A stretch of 7,860 nt of DNA from Gammaproteobacteria bacterium (GCA_012800475.1 JAAZJF010000054.1:1-7860); one strand, 5' to 3'. Positions 1 to 6,220 are shown, counted from the stretch's first letter. Translations and numbers: made by a program. Notes: generated by a model not told the origin, from the letters alone.

Positions 1-1110
1 AAAAGTGAAGACCCCACGGAAAAACGTAAACAAGACTCGCGTAAAAAAGGTGAGATTGCCCGCTCCCGTGAGCTCAATACTTTGGCGATTGTGTTAGCCG
101 GTACCGGTGGTTTGTTGATGTTTGGCGGCGCTTTAGGACAACGTTTATTGCAAGTGATGGAAAAGAACTTTTCCTTCTCGCGCGAGCTGCTACTGGATGA
201 TCGTTATATGGCCATACAGCTGTTGCAGTCAGTACAGATTGCCGGTAGTGGCTTGATACCGCTGTTTTTTATACTGCTGATTGCTGCGATTGTCGGTCCT
301 GTATCTTTGGGTGGATGGTTGTTTTCGATGGAATCTTTGGCGCCCAAATTCAGCCGCATGAATCCATTGGCCGGCTTAAAGCGCATGTTTTCAATGAAGG
401 CCATTGTGGAGCTGCTCAAGGCCTTAGGTAAGTTTTTCATTGTCTTAACTGTTGCGTTATTTGTGTTGGCACGTGCGCGTAAAGACTTGATTGCGATTGC
501 CAGTGAGCCGATAGAAATGGCGATTTTGCACAGTATGCAAATAGTGGGTTGGAGTGCGCTGTGGCTGGCTTGCGGTTTGATTATTATTGCAGCGATTGAT
601 GTGCCTTTTCAGCTGTGGGATAGCAAACAAAAACTGAAAATGACCAAGCAAGAAGTGCGTGATGAGTATAAAGACACTGAAGGTAAGCCTGAAGTGAAAG
701 GTCGGATTCGTCAGTTGCAGCGTGAAATGGCTGAGCGCCGTATGATGAGTTCAGTACCTGAGGCTGATGTGATTATTACGAACCCGACACACTTTGCTGT
801 GGCATTAAAATACGATGCCGAAAATGGGCAAGCGCCTTTATTACTGGCGAAAGGGGGCGATCATACGGCATTAAAAATTCGTGAAATTGCTCAAGAACAT
901 CAAATTATTATTTTGGAGTCACCTGCTTTAGCGCGAGCTGTATATTACTCCACTGAAATTGATCAAGAGATCCCCGCAGGCTTGTACTTAGCTGTGGCAC
1001 AGGTATTGGCCTATGTGTATCAGTTGCGCCAATACCATGCCGGTAAAGCAAAAAAACCATCGATGGTTAAAGAGCCTGACATCCCCGCTGATTTACGTCG
1101 AGATGAATAG
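1..1110 (+). CDS. flhB: Flagellar type III export switch protein FlhB, 5'-truncated by window edge
   Basis: FlhB is the inner-membrane export-gate protein of the flagellar type III secretion apparatus; its autocleaved cytoplasmic domain switches export from rod/hook to filament substrates. The frame is open from base 1, so the true start lies outside the window. By comparison with Salmonella FlhB, whose cleavage site is N269-P270, about eight residues are missing. Visible are the basic N-terminal segment with PTEKR and SRKKGEIARSREL (residues 5-25), four hydrophobic segments near residues 28-46, 84-107, 143-160 and 180-200, and the cleavage motif NPTH at residues 261-264 (bases 781-792) followed by the conserved FAVALKYD. 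A TTG at base 82 opens a shorter frame but would remove the conserved basic region, so it is not the start. The gene ends with TAG at 1108-1110. The next gene is phoP, not flhA. Identification is firm. Confidence 0.96.
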   Translation, partial: KSEDPTEKRKQDSRKKGEIARSRELNTLAIVLAGTGGLLMFGGALGQRLLQVMEKNFSFSRELLLDDRYMAIQLLQSVQIAGSGLIPLFFILLIAAIVGPVSLGGWLFSMESLAPKFSRMNPLAGLKRMFSMKAIVELLKALGKFFIVLTVALFVLARARKDLIAIASEPIEMAILHSMQIVGWSALWLACGLIIIAAIDVPFQLWDSKQKLKMTKQEVRDEYKDTEGKPEVKGRIRQLQREMAERRMMSSVPEADVIITNPTHFAVALKYDAENGQAPLLLAKGGDHTALKIREIAQEHQIIILESPALARAVYYSTEIDQEIPAGLYLAVAQVLAYVYQLRQYHAGKAKKPSMVKEPDIPADLRRDE

Positions 1111-1254
1111 CGCTGGTGCATCAATTTTCGTGCCAGTTCAGGTTGTGTTCAGAGCGTTTTTGGCATGATAGTCATTTTATAAACGCATTGACAGGGTGCA
1201 TGTTTTGGGCTGATGCCCAGCGTGACAGGCTGTTGAGCGCTACTTTCTGAAGAT

Positions 1255-1259
1255 GAGGA
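1255..1259 (+). promoter_or_regulatory. Ribosome binding site of phoP
   Basis: GAGGA lies six bases upstream of the ATG at 1266 and fixes the phoP start. The next in-frame ATG lies well inside the receiver domain. Confidence 0.7.
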
Positions 1260-1265
1260 CCTTGC

Positions 1266-1943
1266 ATGAAACTGTTAGTCGTTGAAGATGAAGCGTTGTT
1301 GCGCCACCACCTTTATACGCGGCTGGGGGAACAGGGTCATGTGGTCGATGCGGTTGCGGATGCTGAAGAGGCTTTGTATCGAGTCAATGAATACAATCAT
1401 GATTTAGCTATTATTGATTTGGGTTTACCGGGTATGAGTGGCTTGGAGCTGATTCGAGAGTTGCGTGCGCTGGGTAAGCAGTTTCCTATTTTGATCTTAA
1501 CGGCGCGTGGTAATTGGCAGGATAAAGTGGAAGGCTTGGCTGCGGGTGCGGATGATTATGTGGTCAAACCCTTTCAGTTTGAAGAGCTGGAAGCGCGTTT
1601 AAATGCCTTACTGCGGCGCTCCTCAGGTTTTGTGCAGTCAACTATTGGTGCAGGACCTTTAGTGTTGGATATCAACCGCAAGCAAGCCATGCTACTGGAG
1701 CAGGCGTTGCCGCTCACAGCCTATGAATATCGGATACTGGAATACCTGATGCGTCATCATCAACAAGTGGTGTCTAAAGATCGCTTAATTGAGCAGCTCT
1801 ATCCCGACGATGAAGAGCGTGACCCTAATGTTATTGAAGTGTTGGTCGGTCGTTTGCGTCGTAAACTTGAGGGTGATGCAGGCTTTAAACCGATTGAAAC
1901 TGTGCGTGGACAAGGTTATTTGTTTACAGAAATCTGCCGTTAA
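1266..1943 (+). CDS. phoP: Response regulator PhoP (OmpR/PhoB family)
   Basis: This is the cytoplasmic DNA-binding partner of PhoQ; in P. aeruginosa PhoPQ responds to low Mg2+ and cationic peptides and controls lipid A modification and polymyxin tolerance. At 225 residues it has the usual length. The receiver domain (about residues 1-115) shows the acidic pair E7-D8, the phosphoacceptor D51 in IIDLGLPG, T79 and K101. The C-terminal winged helix (about 125-222) carries LTAYEYRILEYL and the recognition segment with NVIEVLVGRLRRKL and TVRGQGYLF. The long nearly Pseudomonas-identical receiver stretch supports PhoP rather than a generic OmpR regulator. The start is chosen for the GAGGA at 1255-1259, six bases before ATG. 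Upstream gap 1111-1265 holds a lone TTGACA (1188-1193) without a clear -10, and no convincing PhoP box. phoQ follows after 16 bases. No oprH gene lies in front, unlike the P. aeruginosa oprH-phoP-phoQ operon. Confidence 0.93.
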   Translation: MKLLVVEDEALLRHHLYTRLGEQGHVVDAVADAEEALYRVNEYNHDLAIIDLGLPGMSGLELIRELRALGKQFPILILTARGNWQDKVEGLAAGADDYVVKPFQFEELEARLNALLRRSSGFVQSTIGAGPLVLDINRKQAMLLEQALPLTAYEYRILEYLMRHHQQVVSKDRLIEQLYPDDEERDPNVIEVLVGRLRRKLEGDAGFKPIETVRGQGYLFTEICR

Positions 1944-1959
1944 AAGAGCCCTATATTCT

Positions 1960-3339
1960 ATGCAAAAGCGACGCTATTTGCGTATATCTTCGCTACGCAT
2001 GCGCCTGATGCTCGGTGCTGTAGTGACTGTGTCGCTGTTTATGTTGGCGTTATTTCCAGCATTGCAGCAAGTCTTTACTGTGAGCCTTGAAGAGTCCATC
2101 GAGCAACGATTGGCTGCGGATGCCAGTGCGTTAATTTCGGCTGCGCGTATTACACAAGGCCAATTGCAGATGCCAGAAAAACTGCCCGATGAAGAGTTTG
2201 ATATTTTACCGGCTCGGCAGTTGGGTTTTATTTACGATAATAAGAACGGCTTACTTTGGCGTTCGCGCAGTTCTGAGCAAGTGATGATTGATTATCGGCC
2301 TAAATATGACGGCCACGGTCATGAGTTTTTACGGGCCAAAGACAGGCAGGGGCGTGAGTTTTTTATCTATGATGTTGAAGTGGACTTGCTGCGCGGTCAA
2401 AGTGCTGACTTCAGTATCGTGACCATGCAGCCGGTGAGTGATTATCAGTCGATGTATGACAGCTTACGCCAGCAGTTGTATATCTGGCTGGGTTTGGCTT
2501 TGTTGTTGTTACTGGGCTTTTTATGGTTGGGGTTGGGCTGGGGAATTCGCAGTTTACGCAGCTTGAGCGCCGAGTTGGATGATGTTGAAAATGGGAAACG
2601 AGCGTCGCTCAGTGATGAACATCCACGTGAATTACTGCGTTTAACGCGTTCACTTAATCGATTGCTGGACAGTGAGCGTCAACAAAGTGAACGCTACCGT
2701 CATTCTTTAGACGACTTAGCCCACAGTTTAAAAACGCCACTGGCCGTACTGCAAAGCGTTGGTGAGGTCTTATCTTTGCAAGCGCAGAGCTCTGAGCAAG
2801 CGCGTACTTTGCAAGGGCAAGTCAACCGTATGAGCCAACAGATTAGCTATCAGTTGCAACGTGCGAGTCTGCGTAAAAGTGGCTTGCTGCGTTACAGTGT
2901 CAAGCTCAAGCCTCTGCTGGAAAGCTTGCTGGAAGCCTTAGATAAGGTTTATCGCGATAAGCGCGTGCGTGTCACCTACAGTTTTGCGGATGAACTGAGG
3001 GTGCCGGTGGAGAAGGGCGCTTTACTGGAGTTGCTGGGCAATATTTTAGAAAATGCCTATCGATTGTGTATCAGCGAGGTGCGTATTAGCGCGCAATTAA
3101 CCGCCACAGAATGCGAGCTGACTGTCGAGGACGACGGACCCGGTGTACCAGAACATCAGCGTGAGCGTATTTTAAAACGCGGTGAACGCTTAGATACTCA
3201 GTATCCAGGCCAAGGCATTGGTACTGCGATGGTCAAAGATATTATTGATAGCTATGGCGGTCAGCTTTTTGTCGAGGAGTCTGCGTTAGGTGGGGCGCAG
3301 TTTCGTGTGATTTTTCCCTTGAATCACATTGAGCGTTAA
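1960..3339 (+). CDS. phoQ: Sensor histidine kinase PhoQ
   Basis: PhoQ is an inner-membrane sensor kinase/phosphatase that controls PhoP in response to divalent cations and cationic peptides. From the ATG at 1960 it is 459 residues. Two membrane segments (about 22-45 and 174-196) enclose a periplasmic sensor of roughly 130 residues that includes an acidic patch (PDEEFD). A HAMP-like linker follows, then the H-box HSLKTPL with phosphoacceptor H255, the N-box with N361 and N365, the G1 box EDDGPG (about 390-395) and a G2 box GQGIGTAM. The frame is open upstream to 1789, but that part overlaps phoP out of frame and is not native. A weak AAAAGAG at 1942-1948 precedes ATG 1960. A second ATG at 1999 matches the N-terminus I recall for P. 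aeruginosa PhoQ (SLRxRLMLG) but has no visible ribosome site, so a 13-residue shorter form is possible. It is probably co-transcribed with phoP. Confidence 0.93.
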   Translation: MQKRRYLRISSLRMRLMLGAVVTVSLFMLALFPALQQVFTVSLEESIEQRLAADASALISAARITQGQLQMPEKLPDEEFDILPARQLGFIYDNKNGLLWRSRSSEQVMIDYRPKYDGHGHEFLRAKDRQGREFFIYDVEVDLLRGQSADFSIVTMQPVSDYQSMYDSLRQQLYIWLGLALLLLLGFLWLGLGWGIRSLRSLSAELDDVENGKRASLSDEHPRELLRLTRSLNRLLDSERQQSERYRHSLDDLAHSLKTPLAVLQSVGEVLSLQAQSSEQARTLQGQVNRMSQQISYQLQRASLRKSGLLRYSVKLKPLLESLLEALDKVYRDKRVRVTYSFADELRVPVEKGALLELLGNILENAYRLCISEVRISAQLTATECELTVEDDGPGVPEHQRERILKRGERLDTQYPGQGIGTAMVKDIIDSYGGQLFVEESALGGAQFRVIFPLNHIER

Positions 3340-3351
3340 CGGCAGTATCGA

Positions 3352-3849
3352 TTAGCGTCGCACACTGCGTTGCGTATAGATGAGCGTTGTGCGGCAGCTT
3401 TTACATTGGTATTGCATGCCCTTATTGATTCTTGCGTGGCGTTGTCCGCTGAGCGCAAAGGCTTCGCGATTAGGACACTGACACTGATATAAATACTGCG
3501 TGCTGACTGAGCGTTTTACCGGATAGTCGTGGCAGCGGTTTGGGGGTAGTTGATACACCTCTTGCATCACCAACTGCCATTCAGGTCCGTGCGCACGGAT
3601 ACCTTTGCCATACACTGCGTAAGCAATCAAATGGGCCACTTCATGAGCCACGGTGTGCTGTAAAAAATGCTCGCGATTTTCTTCATACAACACTTTGTTA
3701 AAACGCAATTTGTTCTCACAAATATGTGCCACTCCAGCTTTTTGGCCGCGCAGTTGTAGGCTAATCTGTGGACGTTTAAATGTACGAGAAAAGTAACGCT
3801 CGGCGTTGAGCAGGCATGTTTCAACACGCTGTTGCAGTAGATTAGGCAT
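3352..3849 (-). CDS. sprT: SprT-like zinc metalloprotease family protein
   Basis: The 165-residue protein belongs to the SprT/Spartan metallopeptidase family. Eukaryotic Spartan degrades DNA-protein crosslinks; the bacterial role is poorly defined, so I infer only a predicted cytoplasmic zinc protein. The zincin motif HEVAH is at residues 69-73 with the likely third ligand in HGPEW (H87). A C-terminal zinc-ribbon is suggested by C123/C125 and C149/C152 (CQC and CKSC). The segment LRGQKAGVAH (33-42) is typical of gammaproteobacterial SprT. No signal peptide or membrane segment is seen. The start ATG at 3849-3847 gives the normal family length. A longer overlapping frame on the same strand (3869-3627) is a shadow without family motifs. 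The gene runs against phoQ, ending 12 bases from it, and is transcribed divergently from uppP. Confidence 0.9.
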   Translation of the reverse strand: MPNLLQQRVETCLLNAERYFSRTFKRPQISLQLRGQKAGVAHICENKLRFNKVLYEENREHFLQHTVAHEVAHLIAYAVYGKGIRAHGPEWQLVMQEVYQLPPNRCHDYPVKRSVSTQYLYQCQCPNREAFALSGQRHARINKGMQYQCKSCRTTLIYTQRSVRR

Positions 3850-3887
3850 GGTGTAGATGTGCGATGCACCGTCAGTATGTGTTGTGA

Positions 3888-3915
3888 ATCATACTAGCAA
3901 CAACGGTTGCTTCAA
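3888..3915 (-). promoter_or_regulatory. Candidate sigma70 promoter of sprT
   Basis: Read on the - strand, TTGAAG (3915-3910) is followed after 16 bases by TATGAT (3893-3888), matching TTGACA and TATAAT at four and five of six positions. A start near 3880 would give a leader of roughly 30 bases before the sprT ATG. This comes from motif inspection only. Confidence 0.5.
3896..3911. repeat. Inverted repeat inside the sprT promoter spacer
   Basis: AGCAAC and GTTGCT form a perfect 6+6 inverted repeat around AACG, filling the space between the -10 and -35 of the proposed sprT promoter. It could be an operator for an unknown regulator. A 6-base arm can arise by chance, so this is tentative. Confidence 0.35.
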
Positions 3916-3954
3916 GGCATAAGGCGACTTTTATTATCTCAGATTATTTTTGCC

Positions 3955-3983
3955 GTGAAAGATGCCTGCCAAGCAGGTAAGAT
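3955..3983 (+). promoter_or_regulatory. Weak candidate promoter of uppP with inverted-repeat spacer
   Basis: GTGAAA (3955-3960) and TAAGAT (3978-3983) lie 17 bases apart, each matching the sigma70 consensus at four of six positions. The spacer contains the perfect 5+5 inverted repeat CCTGC-CAA-GCAGG (3965-3977). A TATAAA at 3993-3998 is an alternative -10 but has no partner at the right distance. The uppP ATG follows at 4023, after a weak GGGA at 4015-4018. Confidence 0.33.
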
Positions 3984-4022
3984 GCCCCGCTTTATAAATG
4001 ATATGGCGTTGAATGGGATCTT

Positions 4023-4856
4023 ATGGATATTTGGTTAGCACTGCAGGCGTTTATTTTAGGTGTGGTTGAAGGATTAACAGAGTTCTTGCCTGTATCCAGT
4101 ACCGGTCACCAAATCATTGTGGCTGATGCGATTAATTTTACCGGTCAGCGTGCCAAAGCGTTTAATATTATTATCCAGTTGGCGGCGATTTTGGCTGTGA
4201 TGTGGGAATATCGCCGCAAAATCATCGAAGTTGTGGTTGGGCTGCCTAAAGAAGCCAGTGCGCAACGTTTTACGGTGAACTTATTAGTGGCGTTTTTCCC
4301 TGCCGTGATTCTCGGCTTAAGTTTTGCTGATCTGATTGAGCAATGGTTGTTTAATCCGATTACTGTGGCTGCAGCCTTAGTGGTTGGTGGTGTGGTGATG
4401 CTCTGGGCTGAGAAACGCACTCATACTATTGCTGCTGAAACCGTTGACGATATGCACTGGAAGCAGGCATTAAAGGTCGGGTGTGCACAATGTCTAGCGT
4501 TAATTCCAGGTACTTCGCGCTCAGCCTCAACCATTATTGGTGGTTTGTTTTTTGGCTTATCGCGTAAAGCGGCCACTGAGTTTTCTTTTTTCTTAGCGAT
4601 GCCAACCATGGTGGGCGCTGCGGTGTATTCGGTTTATAAACACCGTGAGCTCTTTGCTACGACCGATGATTTACCCGTGTTTGCCATTGGTTTTGTCACC
4701 TCGTTTATCTTTGCCATGTTAGCTGTACGTGCGCTTTTGAAGTTTATTGCCAATAACAGTTATGCGGTTTTTGCTTGGTACAGAATTGTATTTGGTTTGT
4801 TGATTTTGGCGACCTGGCAGCTGGGCTTTATTGATTGGACTTCAGTCGGTGACTAA
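4023..4856 (+). CDS. uppP: Undecaprenyl-diphosphate phosphatase UppP (BacA)
   Basis: UppP is an integral membrane phosphatase that converts undecaprenyl diphosphate to undecaprenyl phosphate, recycling the lipid carrier of peptidoglycan and O-antigen synthesis; high levels give bacitracin resistance in E. coli. The 277-residue protein has the family length and many hydrophobic segments. The first signature, EGLTEFLPVSSTGH, is at residues 16-29, with E16, E20 and H29 corresponding to E. coli E17, E21 and H30. The second, PGTSRSAS, is at 162-169 with R166 corresponding to R174. All catalytic residues seen in the family are present. The ATG at 4023 puts the first signature at its usual distance from the N-terminus. 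It is monocistronic as far as can be seen: sprT is divergent, and a hairpin plus a new promoter region separate it from psrA. Confidence 0.96.
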   Translation: MDIWLALQAFILGVVEGLTEFLPVSSTGHQIIVADAINFTGQRAKAFNIIIQLAAILAVMWEYRRKIIEVVVGLPKEASAQRFTVNLLVAFFPAVILGLSFADLIEQWLFNPITVAAALVVGGVVMLWAEKRTHTIAAETVDDMHWKQALKVGCAQCLALIPGTSRSASTIIGGLFFGLSRKAATEFSFFLAMPTMVGAAVYSVYKHRELFATTDDLPVFAIGFVTSFIFAMLAVRALLKFIANNSYAVFAWYRIVFGLLILATWQLGFIDWTSVGD

Positions 4857-4882
4857 GGCTAAACAGGCTGCGTCTTAGCCTT
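4855..4882 (+). terminator. Hairpin overlapping the uppP stop codon, possible terminator
   Basis: AAGGCTAA (4855-4862) and TTAGCCTT (4875-4882) form a perfect 8-base stem around a 12-base loop, with the left arm starting inside the uppP TAA stop (4854-4856). No T-tract follows (GGATTAAA), so it does not look like a standard intrinsic terminator. It may instead protect the 3' end or assist Rho-dependent ending. Confidence 0.4.
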
Positions 4883-4931
4883 GGATTAAATACAGGCGAG
4901 TCATTTCGCAGTCATCAGTACACATGTCGTA

Positions 4932-4960
4932 TTGACGCAATGACTTAGCTTGACAATAAT
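4932..4960 (+). promoter_or_regulatory. Candidate psrA promoter P1
   Basis: TTGACG (4932-4937) and AATAAT (4955-4960) are separated by 17 bases and each match the sigma70 consensus at five of six positions. Transcription would begin near 4967, inside the proposed PsrA operator, as expected for negative autoregulation. Confidence 0.55.
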
Positions 4961-4979
4961 TGTGTTTAAAACGTATGTT
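4950..4979 (+). promoter_or_regulatory. Candidate psrA promoter P2, overlapping P1
   Basis: A perfect TTGACA (4950-4955) is followed after 18 bases by TATGTT (4974-4979, four of six). This -10 lies entirely inside the inverted repeat 4965-4984, so operator binding would block it. P1 and P2 overlap and cannot both be occupied; sequence alone does not decide between them. Confidence 0.45.
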
Positions 4980-4984
4980 TTAAA
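4965..4984. promoter_or_regulatory. PsrA operator (autoregulatory inverted repeat)
   Basis: TTTAAAAC-GTAT-GTTTTAAA is a perfect 8+8 inverted repeat. Its core AAAC-N4-GTTT fits the PsrA site pattern reported for P. aeruginosa and P. putida, (G/C)AAAC-N2-4-GTTT(G/C), apart from A/T at the outermost positions. It overlaps the -10 of P2 and the expected start of P1, 25 bases before the psrA ATG. PsrA is known to repress its own gene, so this is most likely the autoregulatory operator. Confidence 0.75.
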
Positions 4985-5008
4985 TCTTTATTTTAGAGTG
5001 AATTAAGC

Positions 5009-5686
5009 ATGGCCCAGTCAGATACTGTCGAGCGGATTTTAGATGTTGCTGAGATTCTGTTTGCTGAAAAAGGCTTTGCAGAGACGTCATTGCGCCTGAT
5101 TACCAGTAAAGCGCAAGTGAACTTAGCTGCGGTGAACTATCACTTTGGCTCTAAGAAATCCCTGATTCAAGCTGTTTTTGCGCGGTTTTTAGGCCCCTTG
5201 TGCAGCAGTTTAGATGCTGAGCTTGATCGTCGCAGCGCAGCGCAGCAGCCTGCCTGGACGGTGGAGACATTACTCGATGTGCTGGTTGAGCAAACTTTGG
5301 CCGTTAAGCCTCGCAGCGGCAATGACCTATCAATTTTTATGCGCTTATTGGGCTTAGCTTTCAGTCAAAGCCAAGGCCATCTGCGTCGCTATCTCAATGA
5401 AATGTATGGTCATGTGTTTCATCGCTACATGCTATTACTGCGTGAATCTGCGCCGCAAGTGCAACCCATTGAGTTGTTTTGGCGGGTGCACTTTATGATT
5501 GGTGCCGCCGCTTTCAGTATGTCGGGTATTAAAGCCTTGCGCGCCATTGCTGAAACTGAATATCAGGTGCATATGAACACAGAACAAGTGCTACGCTTGA
5601 TGGTGCCTTTTTTAGCCGCAGGGTTGCGCTCTGAAAGTGTGATTGACACTGTGGGTACGCAGGCGGTGAAAAAGAAATCATCTTAA
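5009..5686 (+). CDS. psrA: TetR-family fatty-acid-responsive regulator PsrA
   Basis: In Pseudomonas PsrA represses itself and the fadBA5 beta-oxidation operon, is released by long-chain fatty acids such as oleate, and activates rpoS. The 225-residue protein has a TetR DNA-binding domain at about residues 7-57, with the helix-turn-helix segment from SLRLITSKAQVNLAAV into NYHFGSKKSL. The C-terminal ligand domain contains the segment RSGNDLSIFMRLLGLAFSQS (102-121) and ELFWRVHFMIGAAAFSMSGI, both nearly as I recall them in P. aeruginosa PsrA. The last ~20 residues diverge and end in a lysine/serine tail. The start MAQSxTVERILD matches the family; the ribosome site (AGAGTGA near 4995-5001) is weak. 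An inverted-repeat operator lies just upstream. In P. aeruginosa the upstream neighbour is lexA; here it is uppP. The next gene follows after 22 bases. Confidence 0.94.
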   Translation: MAQSDTVERILDVAEILFAEKGFAETSLRLITSKAQVNLAAVNYHFGSKKSLIQAVFARFLGPLCSSLDAELDRRSAAQQPAWTVETLLDVLVEQTLAVKPRSGNDLSIFMRLLGLAFSQSQGHLRRYLNEMYGHVFHRYMLLLRESAPQVQPIELFWRVHFMIGAAAFSMSGIKALRAIAETEYQVHMNTEQVLRLMVPFLAAGLRSESVIDTVGTQAVKKKSS

Positions 5687-5708
5687 ATTTTAGATCAGTG
5701 GTGCAATC

Positions 5709-6218
5709 ATGATTGACTCTCTGCATGTGTCCATTGCAGAACAACGTCTGTATGCATTTTCTCAGCAGCAGTTGCGGCAGACGTATCGCATTTCAACGGC
5801 GCTCAATGGTCCCGGCGAGCTCAATGGCTCGGGTTGCACGCCACGTGGTAGGCATTATATTCGCGCGAAAATTGGCGCTGATTTACCCGCAATGGCTGTA
5901 TTGCGCGGACGGCGCTGGACCGGAGAAGTCTGGACGCCGCAGTTACAGCAGCAATACCCAGAGCGTGATTGGATCTTGAGTCGTATTTTATGGCTCAGTG
6001 GCTGTGAGCTTGGACGCAACCGTTTAGGCGCGACAGACACCTTTCGCCGCTATATCTATCTGCACGGTACAGCGGATGAGCATCTCTTAGGGCAGCCTTA
6101 TTCTCATGGCTGTATTCGGATGCGCAACCAAGACATTATTGAGTTGTACCCGCAGCTGGCCCAAGGCTGCAGCGTTGATATCAGCGAGCACGCATTTAAA
6201 TCAGAATCGCAATTATGA
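5709..6218 (+). CDS. YkuD-domain protein without signal peptide; probable cytoplasmic L,D-carboxypeptidase or L,D-transpeptidase
   Basis: The 169-residue protein consists almost entirely of one YkuD (L,D-transpeptidase catalytic) domain. The family signature is present: HGT at 119-121, then SHGCIR at 132-137, giving H119, H133 and the nucleophile C135. The start MIDSLHVSIAEQRLYAF already belongs to the first beta strands of the domain, and there is no signal peptide, membrane anchor or LysM domain. The product is therefore predicted to stay in the cytoplasm, unlike the periplasmic cross-linking enzymes. Acinetobacter baumannii ElsL, as I recall, is a cytoplasmic YkuD protein that trims L,D-linked D-Ala from tetrapeptides during peptidoglycan recycling; nagZ directly downstream fits that role. 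The function is inferred and no activity can be read from sequence. The TGA stop overlaps an ATG (ATGA, 6215-6218). The ribosome site before 5709 is weak, suggesting coupling to psrA translation. Confidence 0.85.
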   Translation: MIDSLHVSIAEQRLYAFSQQQLRQTYRISTALNGPGELNGSGCTPRGRHYIRAKIGADLPAMAVLRGRRWTGEVWTPQLQQQYPERDWILSRILWLSGCELGRNRLGATDTFRRYIYLHGTADEHLLGQPYSHGCIRMRNQDIIELYPQLAQGCSVDISEHAFKSESQL

Positions 6219-6220
6219 TA

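Noticed and set aside
1113..1136. Hairpin CTGGTGC / GTGCCAG just after flhB as a terminator
   Set aside because: Seven pairs include two G-T wobbles, the loop is 10 bases, and no T-tract follows; too weak to call.
1146..1162. PhoP box upstream of phoP (TGTTCA then TTTTTG)
   Set aside because: The second hexamer does not fit the (T/G)GTTTA pattern at the required spacing; only one half resembles a site.
1160..1180. Sigma54 promoter (TTGGCA with downstream element) before phoP
   Set aside because: The -24 element is partly present but the essential GC of the -12 element is absent.
1188..1216. Sigma70 promoter for phoP starting from TTGACA
   Set aside because: The -35 is perfect but no acceptable -10 occurs at 15-18 bases, so I do not list it as a promoter.
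1789..1959. Extended phoQ start within phoP
   Set aside because: This stretch is out-of-frame phoP coding sequence and does not resemble a PhoQ N-terminus.
3627..3869. 80-residue frame on the - strand overlapping sprT
   Set aside because: It is a shadow of sprT in another frame, without family motifs.
5713..5979. 88-residue + strand frame overlapping the YkuD gene
   Set aside because: It is a shadow frame; the overlapping YkuD frame has the full catalytic signature.
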